A stretch of 64,000 nt of DNA from Deltaproteobacteria bacterium (GTDB lineage: Bacteria; Acidobacteriota; Thermoanaerobaculia; Multivoradales; JAHZIX01), in NCBI GenBank assembly GCA_022601195.1, contig JAHZIX010000050.1, forward strand, positions 1 to 64,000, written 5' to 3'. This document shows positions 16,842-25,215 of the stretch, piece after piece; positions within the stretch are counted from its first letter, which is position 1, and each line of letters opens with the position of its first letter. A program made the position numbers and the translations under genes. The notes under the pieces were generated by a model. The model was not told where the DNA came from, did no database searches, and saw only the letters and a list, made by a program, of their open reading frames with translations.

Positions 16842-18105
16842 GGGCGAGATCTCCGAATTCCAGTTGGTAAATTCTTTCCGTCCAATATGGCTACGAGAGG
16901 CTGGAATCCTTCGGCACTTCTAGAAAGATAGTTGCAGGGATTCGCAGTAGTTTCCCAAATATTTTTCCGAGGGGACGCTCTATCCCTTGCTACACTTCAC
17001 AAACCCGACGAGAGGACCTGTCTGTTCCATTCAAACGACCAACTTCAGGCTGGGCTGATGGAGGCAATGATCGCTTGCCGAACACAAATTCCCCAACTCT
17101 CCTCTTATCTCGAAATACTCGATAGATCAGAAAAGGCAAAGATCAGAAAATTTCCTACCTCCTTGGCGCCTCCTTTAGTCTTCTCAAAACCATCGGCCAT
17201 CAGATTTAACCTGAAGAATTGATTCCACGACCCTACAACCCCAAAATCTCCAAGAGAGGCTCGCCCGCGGTCTGTAGTCGCTGAATCTCTACTTCTCTAC
17301 GACGTAAATTCCTAACGTATTTCATCGGCCGCCATATCGCAGCTACCGCATCCACCCTTCGACATAATTCGCTGCTCCTACTGGCCTACCTGAAGAAAAG
17401 TGGAACATTTACACGTGTATCTACCTGGGTAGGCGCTCCTTTCCCGGACTCTTGCTTGTGAGAGCCCTCCTATCTATACAAGCGAGAAAGCCTCTGATCA
17501 GAGACCAAATCTTGGAACGGACGACTACCCTTCCTTGGTTCTGCCAATGATTCGCTCTTCTGCCCAAAGGTTCAGAAGAACCTGACCCCCGATACTCTTC
17601 CCTACTCGTTCCTCTTCAGTGCCATTCCCGGCGTCGTCACCCAGTCATCACAAGCTCCCGACCAAAAGACCCTCCATCGATAAGTAACCTTCTCGTCCAC
17701 CCGCATCTCAGAGTCGAGGCCCTCTTTAGCCAAGGTCTCGGCGTCAAGAGGGCGTCCGGGGTGATTGTTGAGCCAGGCAGTTCCTGGGCACCTCGGCAGG
17801 GATTCGCCACTCCGTACCACCGACGCCTTCCCAGTGCATTTGCCGAGTCTGCTCGTACCGTTGAGCGGTCAATTGACTGCAGGCCTCCTTCATCTCCTGT
17901 CCACTGCTAGTCGAGTTTCAACGGTGCATCAGACCGAGTATCCCTGCAGATCAGTAGCTTCTCGACAGATCGTTGCTTGGCCGTAGCGATGAATCGCCTC
18001 GAGGGCCTGCACTCGGCCAAGGTCGTTTGCCGATCGCCAAGGAAACAAATTTGAGCCCCCGATCGTAAGAGGAAATAGATCAACCTTCACGACCAAGGGG
18101 CCTCC
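16842..18105. other. 1.26-kb stretch without a supported gene
   Basis: Lies between the divergent TIR-like gene and the permease gene. Frames present (e.g. 16932-17222 plus, 17602-17820 minus) have no ribosome site or family resemblance. A 12-bp palindrome CTCTGATCAGAG lies near 17491. Base composition is lower in GC than the neighbouring permease gene. It may be decayed coding DNA. Confidence 0.4.
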
Positions 18106-20523
18106 ATGACAGATCTGCTGACTCAACTGCGATTCTCGTTCCGACTGCTGCGCAAGAACGCCTCGACCACCGCCCTGGCGGTGTTGGCGCTGGCGCTGGG
18201 CATTGGCCTCACGGCCGCCATGTACTCGCTGATCTACACCCTAGTGATCAAAGATCTGCCCTTCGAAGACGGCCATCGCCTCCTCCACTTGGAGCGCAGT
18301 CACCTGTCTCAGGGCATTCGCAGCATGGAGGTTACCCAACATGACTTCGTCGACTGGAAGCAGCAGCAGACCTCCTTCGAAGACCTCGCTGCCTTCGACA
18401 CCGACTCCCTCAATTTGAGTGGCGGCGACCGGACGGAGCGCTACTCCGCCGCCTTGGTGACCCCCAACTTCTTCCAGCTGATGCGGGTGCAACCGCACCT
18501 GGGCCGGGACCTCGTCGAGGCCGACGCCGAACCCGGCGCTCCGGAAGTGGCCCTGTTGGGCTACCAGCTCTGGCAGACGCGCTACGGCGGGCGCAGCGAC
18601 ATTCTTGGCACCTCCATCCGCGTCGACGGCACGCCCACCACCATCATCGGGATCATGCCCGAGGGCTTCGAATTCCCTCTAAAAGAATCCATTTGGACTC
18701 CCTTCAAGCTTCAGCTCCATGAGCTCGAACGGGGAGACGGACGCACTCTGGAAGTGATCGGTCGCCTGGCCGAGGGCCGCAGCATGGCCCAGGCCCGGGA
18801 CGAATTCTCCGGTATTGCCGCTCGTCTGGCGGAGCAATTCCCCGAATCCAACGCGGGGATCGACTCCCTCATCAAACCCTATAAAGAAGAATTCGTCGAC
18901 GAGGGCACCCGGACCCTCCTCTGGGTCATGCTCGGTGCCGTCTCCTTGGTATTGCTGATCGCCTGCGCCAACGTCGCCAACCTACTCCTCGCCCGAGCCT
19001 CCGCCCGCTCCAAAGAGCTGGCCATCCGTAGTGCCCTGGGCTCCAGCCGCGGACGGGTGATCTCTCAGCTGCTGACCGACAGCCTGCTCATCGCCCTCAT
19101 CGGCGGCACCTTGGGCCTCGTCGTCCTCCAAGGCTCCATCGCCTGGCTCAACCGGGTGATTGCGGTGCTCGATCCTCCCTTTTGGTTCCGCATCGAGATC
19201 GACGCTGGGATTCTGGCCTTCGTATTCGCCATCGCCCTGGCCAGCTCCGTTCTCGCCGGGCTCATCCCGGCCCTCCAGGCGACTCGTCCGAATCTCAACG
19301 AAATCCTCAGCGACAGCGCTCGGGGAGGCACCAGCCTCCGCCTCGGCGTCCTCAGCCGCTCCCTGGTGGTCGCCGAGATCGCCTTCGCCACAGCGTTGCT
19401 ACTGTGCGCCGGGCTGACCATCCGAACCGTCATCAACCTTCAAGACCTCGACCTCGCCTTCGAACCGAGCGGCATCCTCACGGCGAATATCTACCCCGCC
19501 GACACGGCCGTCGCCGACGAAGAAGGATTGGAGATCTTCTATCGCCGCCTGGTCGAAAACCTCGCCGCCCGCCCCGAAGTGAAGCTCGCCAGCCTCGGCA
19601 CCTCCTTGCCGACCACGGGAACGCCCCGAGGTCGATACGCCGTGGACGACGAGGTCTTCCCGGACGAAGAGGTCATGCCTCGCAGCCGCTTCTTCATGGT
19701 CACCCCGAACTACTTCGAGACCTTCCGGATTCCGGCTCAGGACGGTCGCCTTTTGGACGACCGCGACACCAGCAGCAGCCTCCCCGTGGCCCTGGTCAAT
19801 CACAGCTTCGCCGCGCGGGAATGGCCCGGTGAATCTGCCCTTGGCCGCCGCGTCCGCTTCGGCCGCGAAGAGGAAAACGACTGGCGCACGGTCGTCGGCG
19901 TGGTGCCCGACCAACTGGTCAATAGCCTAGACGACGACACCGACCTCTCCGGCGTCTACATTCCCTTCGACCAAAGCCCCCGGCGCGGTATGACCCTTGT
20001 CCTCAACGGCCAGACCGGAACCCAAAACCTCGCTCAGGCCGTCCGCGAAGAGCTTTCTAGCCTGGCCCCGGACGAGGCCCCCTTCAATGTCTACACGATG
20101 CAGGAGGTCCTCGACCTCAACACCTTTCAGAATCGTGTGCTCGGCGTCATCTTCTCGGCCTTTGCCATCGCCGCACTGCTGCTCACCGCCGTCGGCCTCT
20201 ACGGAGTCATGGCCTTCGCCGTCGGCCAGCGCACCCAGGAGATCGGCGTCCGCATGGCCTTCGGCGCCCGCCGCGATCAGGTCCTCGGTCTGGTGCTCCG
20301 CCAGGGCTTACGCCAGACCGTCATCGGCTTGGCCATGGGCTGGGTCCTCGCCTACTTCCTGGCCCGCCTCATGAGCGTCGCCCTTTACCAGGTCTCCCCT
20401 TCCGACCCCCAGTCCTACGTCGGAACCACCCTGCTCCTGGGCCTCATCGCCATGCTCGCCTGCGCCATACCCGCCCGCCGCGCCGCCATCCTCGACCCCG
20501 TGGTGGCGCTGCGCCAAAGCTGA
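18106..20523 (+). CDS. ADOP-type MacB/FtsX permease
   Basis: 805 residues. First membrane helix about 20-43, a large MacB-type periplasmic domain, an FtsX permease block about 270-430, a second periplasmic domain, and a final FtsX block about 680-800 ending in ARRAAILDPVVALRQS. The duplicated MacB_PCD-FtsX layout without an attached ATPase is the 'acidobacterial duplicated orphan permease' class, which fits the proposed host. Such permeases are thought to work with an ATPase encoded elsewhere, exporting peptides, lipids or drugs; the substrate here is unknown. It is a single-gene unit followed by a strong terminator at 20533-20586. Confidence 0.9.
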   Translation: MTDLLTQLRFSFRLLRKNASTTALAVLALALGIGLTAAMYSLIYTLVIKDLPFEDGHRLLHLERSHLSQGIRSMEVTQHDFVDWKQQQTSFEDLAAFDTDSLNLSGGDRTERYSAALVTPNFFQLMRVQPHLGRDLVEADAEPGAPEVALLGYQLWQTRYGGRSDILGTSIRVDGTPTTIIGIMPEGFEFPLKESIWTPFKLQLHELERGDGRTLEVIGRLAEGRSMAQARDEFSGIAARLAEQFPESNAGIDSLIKPYKEEFVDEGTRTLLWVMLGAVSLVLLIACANVANLLLARASARSKELAIRSALGSSRGRVISQLLTDSLLIALIGGTLGLVVLQGSIAWLNRVIAVLDPPFWFRIEIDAGILAFVFAIALASSVLAGLIPALQATRPNLNEILSDSARGGTSLRLGVLSRSLVVAEIAFATALLLCAGLTIRTVINLQDLDLAFEPSGILTANIYPADTAVADEEGLEIFYRRLVENLAARPEVKLASLGTSLPTTGTPRGRYAVDDEVFPDEEVMPRSRFFMVTPNYFETFRIPAQDGRLLDDRDTSSSLPVALVNHSFAAREWPGESALGRRVRFGREEENDWRTVVGVVPDQLVNSLDDDTDLSGVYIPFDQSPRRGMTLVLNGQTGTQNLAQAVREELSSLAPDEAPFNVYTMQEVLDLNTFQNRVLGVIFSAFAIAALLLTAVGLYGVMAFAVGQRTQEIGVRMAFGARRDQVLGLVLRQGLRQTVIGLAMGWVLAYFLARLMSVALYQVSPSDPQSYVGTTLLLGLIAMLACAIPARRAAILDPVVALRQS

Positions 20524-20532
20524 CTGCCTTTG

Positions 20533-20586
20533 GAGCCCGGACCCACCCCACCTCGGCGGCCTCCGATGGTGAATGGGTCCGGGCTC
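20533..20586 (+). terminator. hairpin after the permease gene
   Basis: GAGCCCGGACCCA (20533-20545) and TGGGTCCGGGCTC (20574-20586) form an exact 13-bp stem, starting 10 bases after the stop codon. The downstream T-rich sequence (TGATTTGGTTT) is short. Confidence 0.65.
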
Positions 20587-20862
20587 TGATTTGGTTTGGG
20601 GACTCTAAGTTCCGGCAGATCGCCTGTGGTTTTCGCAGCCAGGCTCTTCAGAAGAGGATTCTCTTCAGAAAAGCCTCTTCCAAGCTTCTAAAGATAGGAA
20701 TCCACCGCTTCCCGGACGAGACTCGTCATAGGAGACTCCGTTCCAGCTTGAGTTGGCAAAAGGAGCGAATCCTACGGTGACCTCTCGACGCTGTGCCTCC
20801 AAAGCAACGTTCGCCCCAGCCGTTAGCTCCCCATTTTCAAGCGGCTCACTCCATAGGGGGGT
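20587..20862. other. intergenic, nothing definite
   Basis: Spacer between the permease terminator and the leader repeat that opens the accessory region. Confidence 0.4.
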
Positions 20863-21230
20863 GAGTCGCTGGCGCGGTGAGACGTCGAACCACTAACGTA
20901 CAGGCACAGCAAGCTTCGAACCTAGCCCTGGTCTTGGCTACAGGTACGTTCATCGCCAACCCACTGACGTACTAGCTCTTCGTCAATCCTCTCTAGGTCC
21001 AGTCTAAGACCCTCATGGCAAAGCCCTTCGGGCCCTACAGCCCAGTTAGCTCTAGGCTACCTAAGCGTCAAATTCGCGACGTATAGCCGCCGAATTAACA
21101 GTATTGCCGCAATTGACACTCATATTCATTCCTCATACCCTGATGCAAGACCTTGAAGGCAAAAAAGTTGGAGAACAAAAAACAACCAGAGGATTGCTGC
21201 CTAGGCGTCAATCTTGACGTTGAAACTAAG
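20863..21230 (+). repeat. dispersed leader repeat, copy R1
   Basis: About 370 bp alignable to R2 (27859-28238), both beginning GAGTCGCTGGCG. The right-hand part also matches R3 (about 33598-33692). Inside it, the motif CCTAGGCGTCA-N-TGACGT occurs twice (about 21055-21083 and 21196-21220) on either side of a promoter-like element. A small gene starts shortly after the repeat in each case. This could be a cassette-platform (attI-like) sequence or a mobile promoter; no integrase gene adjoins. Confidence 0.6.
21113..21141 (+). promoter_or_regulatory. sigma-70-like promoter in R1
   Basis: TTGACA (21113-21118), a 17-base spacer and TACCCT (21136-21141). The same elements with the same spacing occur in R2, which supports function. 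It reads toward the small gene at 21248. Confidence 0.6.
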
Positions 21231-21247
21231 GTTAGAGCGATGACCTA

Positions 21248-21724
21248 ATGTTCATCGGGGATGAAAACTACAACCTGGGAAACGAAGCGATGGCGTGGGT
21301 GCTATTGCTGTACTTCCACTTGGCACAAGAAGGTGGCTTTTCGCACGCTGAGACCGTCTATGTCGACGCTAAGCGCCTCAATGGTTACGATTTCTTGAGA
21401 ACCAAGGTCGACGAAAGACACAAAATAGAAATTGATGAAGACTTGATTCGACAAGGCGCTGTAATATTCTTGATCTGCGACTTAAACGACATGATTTCAG
21501 ATCACGAAGATGATTTCCTTTCACAGGAACTCACGAAGAAAATTTTAAGATCGTACGACTGTGGAGATTTTGATTCAATTCCAGAATCTAAGGAGCTAAT
21601 TGAAACAATTCGAGCATCAGAAAGCAAGATGAACTATGAAATATACCGTGGAGTGCTCGACAAAATATACACAAAATATGTGCTTGGAGTTTTCAAGAAA
21701 ATTGCTACCGAAAAATCGCTCTAA
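21248..21724 (+). CDS. cassette-type orphan protein
   Basis: 158 residues, acidic and Lys-rich, no signal peptide. I do not recognise a family. The gene is clearly more AT-rich than the chromosomal genes around it, which points to transfer. It follows the R1 leader and promoter and ends inside an attC-like site, the usual arrangement of an integron gene cassette. ATG 21248 has no strong ribosome site; ATG 21290 (MAWVLL) is an alternative start. Confidence 0.6.
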   Translation: MFIGDENYNLGNEAMAWVLLLYFHLAQEGGFSHAETVYVDAKRLNGYDFLRTKVDERHKIEIDEDLIRQGAVIFLICDLNDMISDHEDDFLSQELTKKILRSYDCGDFDSIPESKELIETIRASESKMNYEIYRGVLDKIYTKYVLGVFKKIATEKSL

Positions 21725-21793
21725 CAATCGCATATAGTCGGACAAATTGCTGCGCTACACTCCGCAACTTGCCGCTGATGCGGGGCGTTCGCC
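21718..21793. repeat. attC-like site 1
   Basis: CTCTAACAATCGC at the left, overlapping the stop codon, and GGGCGTTCG at the right. Inside, CAAATTGCTGCG pairs imperfectly with CGCAACTTG. Size and layout fit an integron attC site, but the core sites are degenerate (GTTCG rather than GTTRRRY). Confidence 0.45.
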
Positions 21794-21838
21794 AGCTTTG
21801 TGGACTGCAACGACTAGCTTGACTTCGGAAGCCAGCTA

Positions 21839-22360
21839 ATGAGCTCGCCAATCCTCACGACTCAGTACCTCAGGAATCGCCTCCGCTGGCCGGAGGTTAG
21901 ACGCCGAGAGACGCAGGATGGTTGCGAATTCTGTGTTCTCCCAACTGCTCCGGGATGCGAAAGCATCGATTTCGTCTTTGATCACGAGGTTCAGTGTCTG
22001 CACAGTGTCCGCTTCTTCTCGTGGAAGGCCCATGCTCACTTCGAGCAGTGGGGGTGCGAATTACGCAACATTGTTGATGCCGTACGTGAGGTTTACTCAT
22101 TCGTGCACCGGCAGCATTACCTGGCCGAAGGTCTGGATGTTACAGGGGAGTACGTTCAGTCAGACCGTGTCCGTCCAGGCGAGTCTCCGAATATGCTCGT
22201 CAAAACCGTCAAGTCTCTCCGTCGCGTGTATTTCAATCGCCCGCCGTCCCAAGAGCGAGTCAACTTCTCCAGCTACGTCGAGGAGGAGTACCATTTCGTC
22301 AGGAAGAGCTATCGGGAAGAGCTCAACCGTTTGAACCGGGAACATGGGAGCGGTAGGTGA
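21839..22360 (+). CDS. orphan protein, cassette region
   Basis: 173 residues, soluble, rich in aromatic and charged residues (SWKAHAHFEQWGCELRN; EYHFVRKSYREELNRLNREHG). No family recognised. It follows attC-like site 1 by about 45 bases, so it is likely the second cassette. I could not find a clear attC after its stop. The start is ATG 21839; no strong ribosome site is visible. Confidence 0.5.
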   Translation: MSSPILTTQYLRNRLRWPEVRRRETQDGCEFCVLPTAPGCESIDFVFDHEVQCLHSVRFFSWKAHAHFEQWGCELRNIVDAVREVYSFVHRQHYLAEGLDVTGEYVQSDRVRPGESPNMLVKTVKSLRRVYFNRPPSQERVNFSSYVEEEYHFVRKSYREELNRLNREHGSGR

Positions 22361-22589
22361 TTCGGTGGCTGCGTTTCCGAGCAACAAGCAGATGCACGTG
22401 GACTGGAGGCCGGGTTTGCCTCGCTCGTTCGGGCATGAGCCAGTGATGCTCGTCTATTGCTGAATGAGACCGCTCCGAGGTAGCTTTCTGAACCTCCGGG
22501 ACTTGCCCCGGCGGTAGCACTCGGTCAGCCGTTCTCAAGTAATCGGTGGTCCAGAGAAATCAGGTAAGCCAATCCCCTCGAGGTGCTTC

Positions 22590-23012
22590 ATGTTCAAACG
22601 CGCACTCAGGCTCGCCGCCTTGCCGGTGCTTATTTCTCTCGTCATCACGCCGGTTCGCGTGTTCCTCGAACTGGCCGGCGTCCCCACGGTGTTCGTCTTT
22701 CCGTTGGGTTTGCTCTGGCTGGCCTTGGGGTTCGCTGTCTTCTTGGGCACGAGACTGGGCGAGGAAGAACATCCATATCTGCTCCTGCTTCTGAGTCTCG
22801 TCATCTTCTCTCCACCTTCTCGGTTCCCCGTCTTCGTAATGTGGTGGGTGGACACTACGTGGGGACTGGGCACTCACTACAACATCTTCGACAGCCGGGG
22901 GCAGGCCCTGTTCTCGCAGCTCTTCTGGGGCTCCGTCATCCAGGTGATCCCAGGCTTCTTGCTGGGATCGGTGGTACTCGGCATCAAGAGGACCCGGGCG
23001 ACCGCCGCCTAA
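22590..23012 (+). CDS. small integral membrane protein, cassette region
   Basis: 140 residues with four hydrophobic segments (about 8-30, 32-53, 62-80, 105-132) and a basic C-terminus. No known family. Its TAA stop lies within the left core of an attC-like site (GCCTAAC), the normal arrangement for an integron cassette. GAGGTG precedes ATG 22590. Membrane proteins of unknown role are common cassette cargo. Confidence 0.6.
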   Translation: MFKRALRLAALPVLISLVITPVRVFLELAGVPTVFVFPLGLLWLALGFAVFLGTRLGEEEHPYLLLLLSLVIFSPPSRFPVFVMWWVDTTWGLGTHYNIFDSRGQALFSQLFWGSVIQVIPGFLLGSVVLGIKRTRATAA

Positions 23013-23126
23013 CAAGGAATTTCTGCTGTCGCGGATGGGTTGGAGGGTCACGCGGTCACTCGGCTTGCACCTCGCGACCGGTGGGAAGCATTGTAGTCGC
23101 GCAGCAGAATTCCAAAGTCTTTAGGC
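23007..23126. repeat. attC-like site 2
   Basis: Left GCCTAAC (23007-23013) overlaps the upstream stop codon; right TTTAGGC (23120-23126). The arms GGAATTTCTGCTGTCGCG and CGCGCAGCAGAATTCC pair with two unpaired T residues on one side, matching the extrahelical bases that characterise attC. The right core has T in place of the G of GTTAGGC. Confidence 0.7.
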
Positions 23127-23134
23127 GGCTGGTT

Positions 23135-23854
23135 ATGAGGCACCTCGCCAAAGTACTGGGCGTCCTCTTTCTCGTATCACTGTGCGCGGTCGCACTTGCC
23201 CCGCTGTTCCTCTACCACGAGGGCCTGTCCCACATCCCGCGTGGCAACTTCGAAGCCGAAGTTCCAGCAGTCAGCGAAGTGGTGCGCTCTCTAGTCTGGG
23301 CTGAGCTCGGGGGCGAAGGCGCACCCGTTCTCGAACCGCTCAACCCGTACAGCTATTTCTCCATCGCCTTGAACCCAATCGAGCATGCCGAGGCCTCGGG
23401 CAGCCCGATCCATATGGCTTCGCCTCATCGGCTCGCCGCCCGTGCGGGTCGCACTCTCGTACCCTCGGCCCCAGAGCTAGGCGGGGGTATGGGTCGCTGG
23501 CACCTCACGAACGTCGCTGCGACGATCTGGGTCAGCCGAAACTGGTCTGCAAGTCGCGCAATCGACCACGTCGCAGGCACCGACTACTACGGCCACGGCT
23601 TCGTTGGGCTCCCGGCCGCATCGGCCGGGTACTTCGGCCTTGAGCCAACTCAGCTTTCCCCACCGCACGCTGCGATGCTCGTCGTCATTCCGAAGCGCCC
23701 AGGGCGCTTCAGCCCCTGGTGCTTCTACCATGCGAACATCGAGCAGGCATCGCGGCTAGTGGTAGGCCCATGGCCTGAGCTGAAGCCTGCGCCGCCCGAC
23801 ACTTGTCGGAGTTTCGCAGCCGCCCAACAAGAACCTACAGCGGACGCACCCTAG
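23135..23854 (+). CDS. GT51-like (transglycosylase-related) cassette protein
   Basis: 239 residues from ATG 23135, which lies 8 bases after attC-like site 2; a longer frame to 22583 has no supporting start. An N-terminal hydrophobic segment (about 5-27) acts as anchor or signal. The region WHLTNVAATIWVSRNWSASR through PAASAGYFGLEPTQLSPPHAAMLVVIPKRPGRFSPW follows the conserved order of GT51 peptidoglycan transglycosylases (helix, YG-G, AA-x-YFG, L-x-x-x-x-AA-L, P-x-x-x-P). The EDxxFxxHxG motif with the first catalytic Glu is not seen, so it may be a non-catalytic relative. Its stop codon lies inside attC-like site 3. Confidence 0.6.
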   Translation: MRHLAKVLGVLFLVSLCAVALAPLFLYHEGLSHIPRGNFEAEVPAVSEVVRSLVWAELGGEGAPVLEPLNPYSYFSIALNPIEHAEASGSPIHMASPHRLAARAGRTLVPSAPELGGGMGRWHLTNVAATIWVSRNWSASRAIDHVAGTDYYGHGFVGLPAASAGYFGLEPTQLSPPHAAMLVVIPKRPGRFSPWCFYHANIEQASRLVVGPWPELKPAPPDTCRSFAAAQQEPTADAP

Positions 23855-23957
23855 GCCTTGGTCGGTTTCGGTAGACTCAGCTCTAACGAATCTCTGGCTC
23901 GCCCCACGCTGGACGCCGGTGTCCCGCCGGGCGCGACGCTGTAGGTGCTTGTTGGGC
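23822..23957. repeat. attC site 3 (best match)
   Basis: Left core GCCCAAC (23822-23828) fits RYYYAAC and right core GTTGGGC (23951-23957) fits GTTRRRY. The arms GCCCAACAAG-A-ACCTACAGCG and CGCTGTAGGT-G-CTTGTTGGGC pair at all positions except the central one. The 136-bp span with a variable middle is within the attC size range. Confidence 0.8.
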
Positions 23958-23983
23958 AGCGAAGTTGAGAGAGAAAAATTCAC

Positions 23984-24403
23984 ATGTTTGAGCTTCTTCT
24001 TTTTGCAAACGCTATTTGGTTTGGCCTTGGCTTCCACCTGTTCGCGATACGCAGCAAGATCTTCGCCAAAACTCTGGTCCCGAAGGAGCATCGCGAAACA
24101 CCAGTATTCGACGTCCTGGCCGAATCAGGGAAGTTTCTGGGTGGTTTCAACTTTGCTCTCTGTGCCTTCAACCTTCTGGTGGCCTTGAAGTCGGCCGTTT
24201 TCCCTACATCAGAACAGAGGTTGGTTCTCTGCCTATTTTTTGCAATCGCACACGGATCGCAGTTCTTCTTCAACGTTCCCATAGCGATAGAGAATCGAAA
24301 AGGAAGAGGAGCATGGCGAGTAGAGGGGAAAATGCGATTTATTTTCGCCACGGACTTTGTCTTAATGGTTGCGAATGCCCTAGCCGCCGCGATATACGCA
24401 TAA
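23984..24403 (+). CDS. small integral membrane protein, cassette region
   Basis: 139 residues, four hydrophobic segments (about 2-20, 52-68, 75-98, 118-137). Starts 26 bases after attC site 3 with a GAGAGAGAAAAA purine run before the ATG. No family recognised. No clear attC follows the stop, so the array may have been truncated here. Confidence 0.6.
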   Translation: MFELLLFANAIWFGLGFHLFAIRSKIFAKTLVPKEHRETPVFDVLAESGKFLGGFNFALCAFNLLVALKSAVFPTSEQRLVLCLFFAIAHGSQFFFNVPIAIENRKGRGAWRVEGKMRFIFATDFVLMVANALAAAIYA

Positions 24404-25215
24404 GGACAGGTGTTCGAAGTAATACTGGGATTTCCACCCCTTCACCTCTTGTACTATAGGGCCGCCCTGGGTCCAGTCGACACGCCGTGCCGCCTAGCTC
24501 AATCGTCTCCTCGACCGACACTCAGATGGGTATTGGAGATCGTAAAAAGATGCCCTCAACCTTCAGGACCTTCAGCTTCCAACCGGCCCAACGGCCTTGG
24601 CGACGGTCTTATAGGTGGGTTCAGCGATTAGGGTAGTAAGATACGGCTTCCTCAGCCGAGCACGCTAAACAGGCTCGGATCAGCAAGGCATATCTGAGGT
24701 CGCTGCGACCGGAGCAGATTGCGGCTTATAGCATGAACATCTCGGCTGAAAACCCAAACAATCCCTCAATCAGACCCGATAGATCTTTGCCTCAAACCAA
24801 GACCGTCACCTTGGGCTCGGCGCAAACCACTTCGGGCACCGGTGCGCCCCATTGGGCCGTTAGTTCCCATCGTCAGGCAAGGCTACCCCGCTCCTCAAAG
24901 TTTCTTTCCCTGAGGCCTTACCTTCGAACCCCAAATGGTCTCCCGGTGCCTGTGTTCGCTCGGATATAACGGTTTCTTGGCAGGCCACTGAAACCTTGTC
25001 CTGGGCTTCGTCAGCCTCCATAAAGAGCTCACCTGTATCTGGCGTTGCATCACCCAGCCATCCGGTGTGCTCTACTCCCGACTAGGCTAGACTTCTCACA
25101 AAACGAGTCACCCGCTACTTCCAACGCCCGCCGACTAGGCAAGTTCCAACAGGGCCAGCTGTTAGTAGGCGAGACAACGGAAAGTCTCCTTGGGGTGCCG
25201 AAGGGAGGAGCCTTG
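24404..25215. other. intergenic, no gene supported
   Basis: About 810 bases. The frame 24733-24969 is low in hydrophobic order and lacks a ribosome site. Nothing with attC structure was found. Ends with GGGAGGAG before the hydrolase start. Confidence 0.4.

Noticed and set aside
22583-23134. 184-codon N-terminal extension of the GT51-like protein
   Set aside because: It runs through another cassette gene and an attC-like site in a different frame; ATG 23135 right after the site is the better start.
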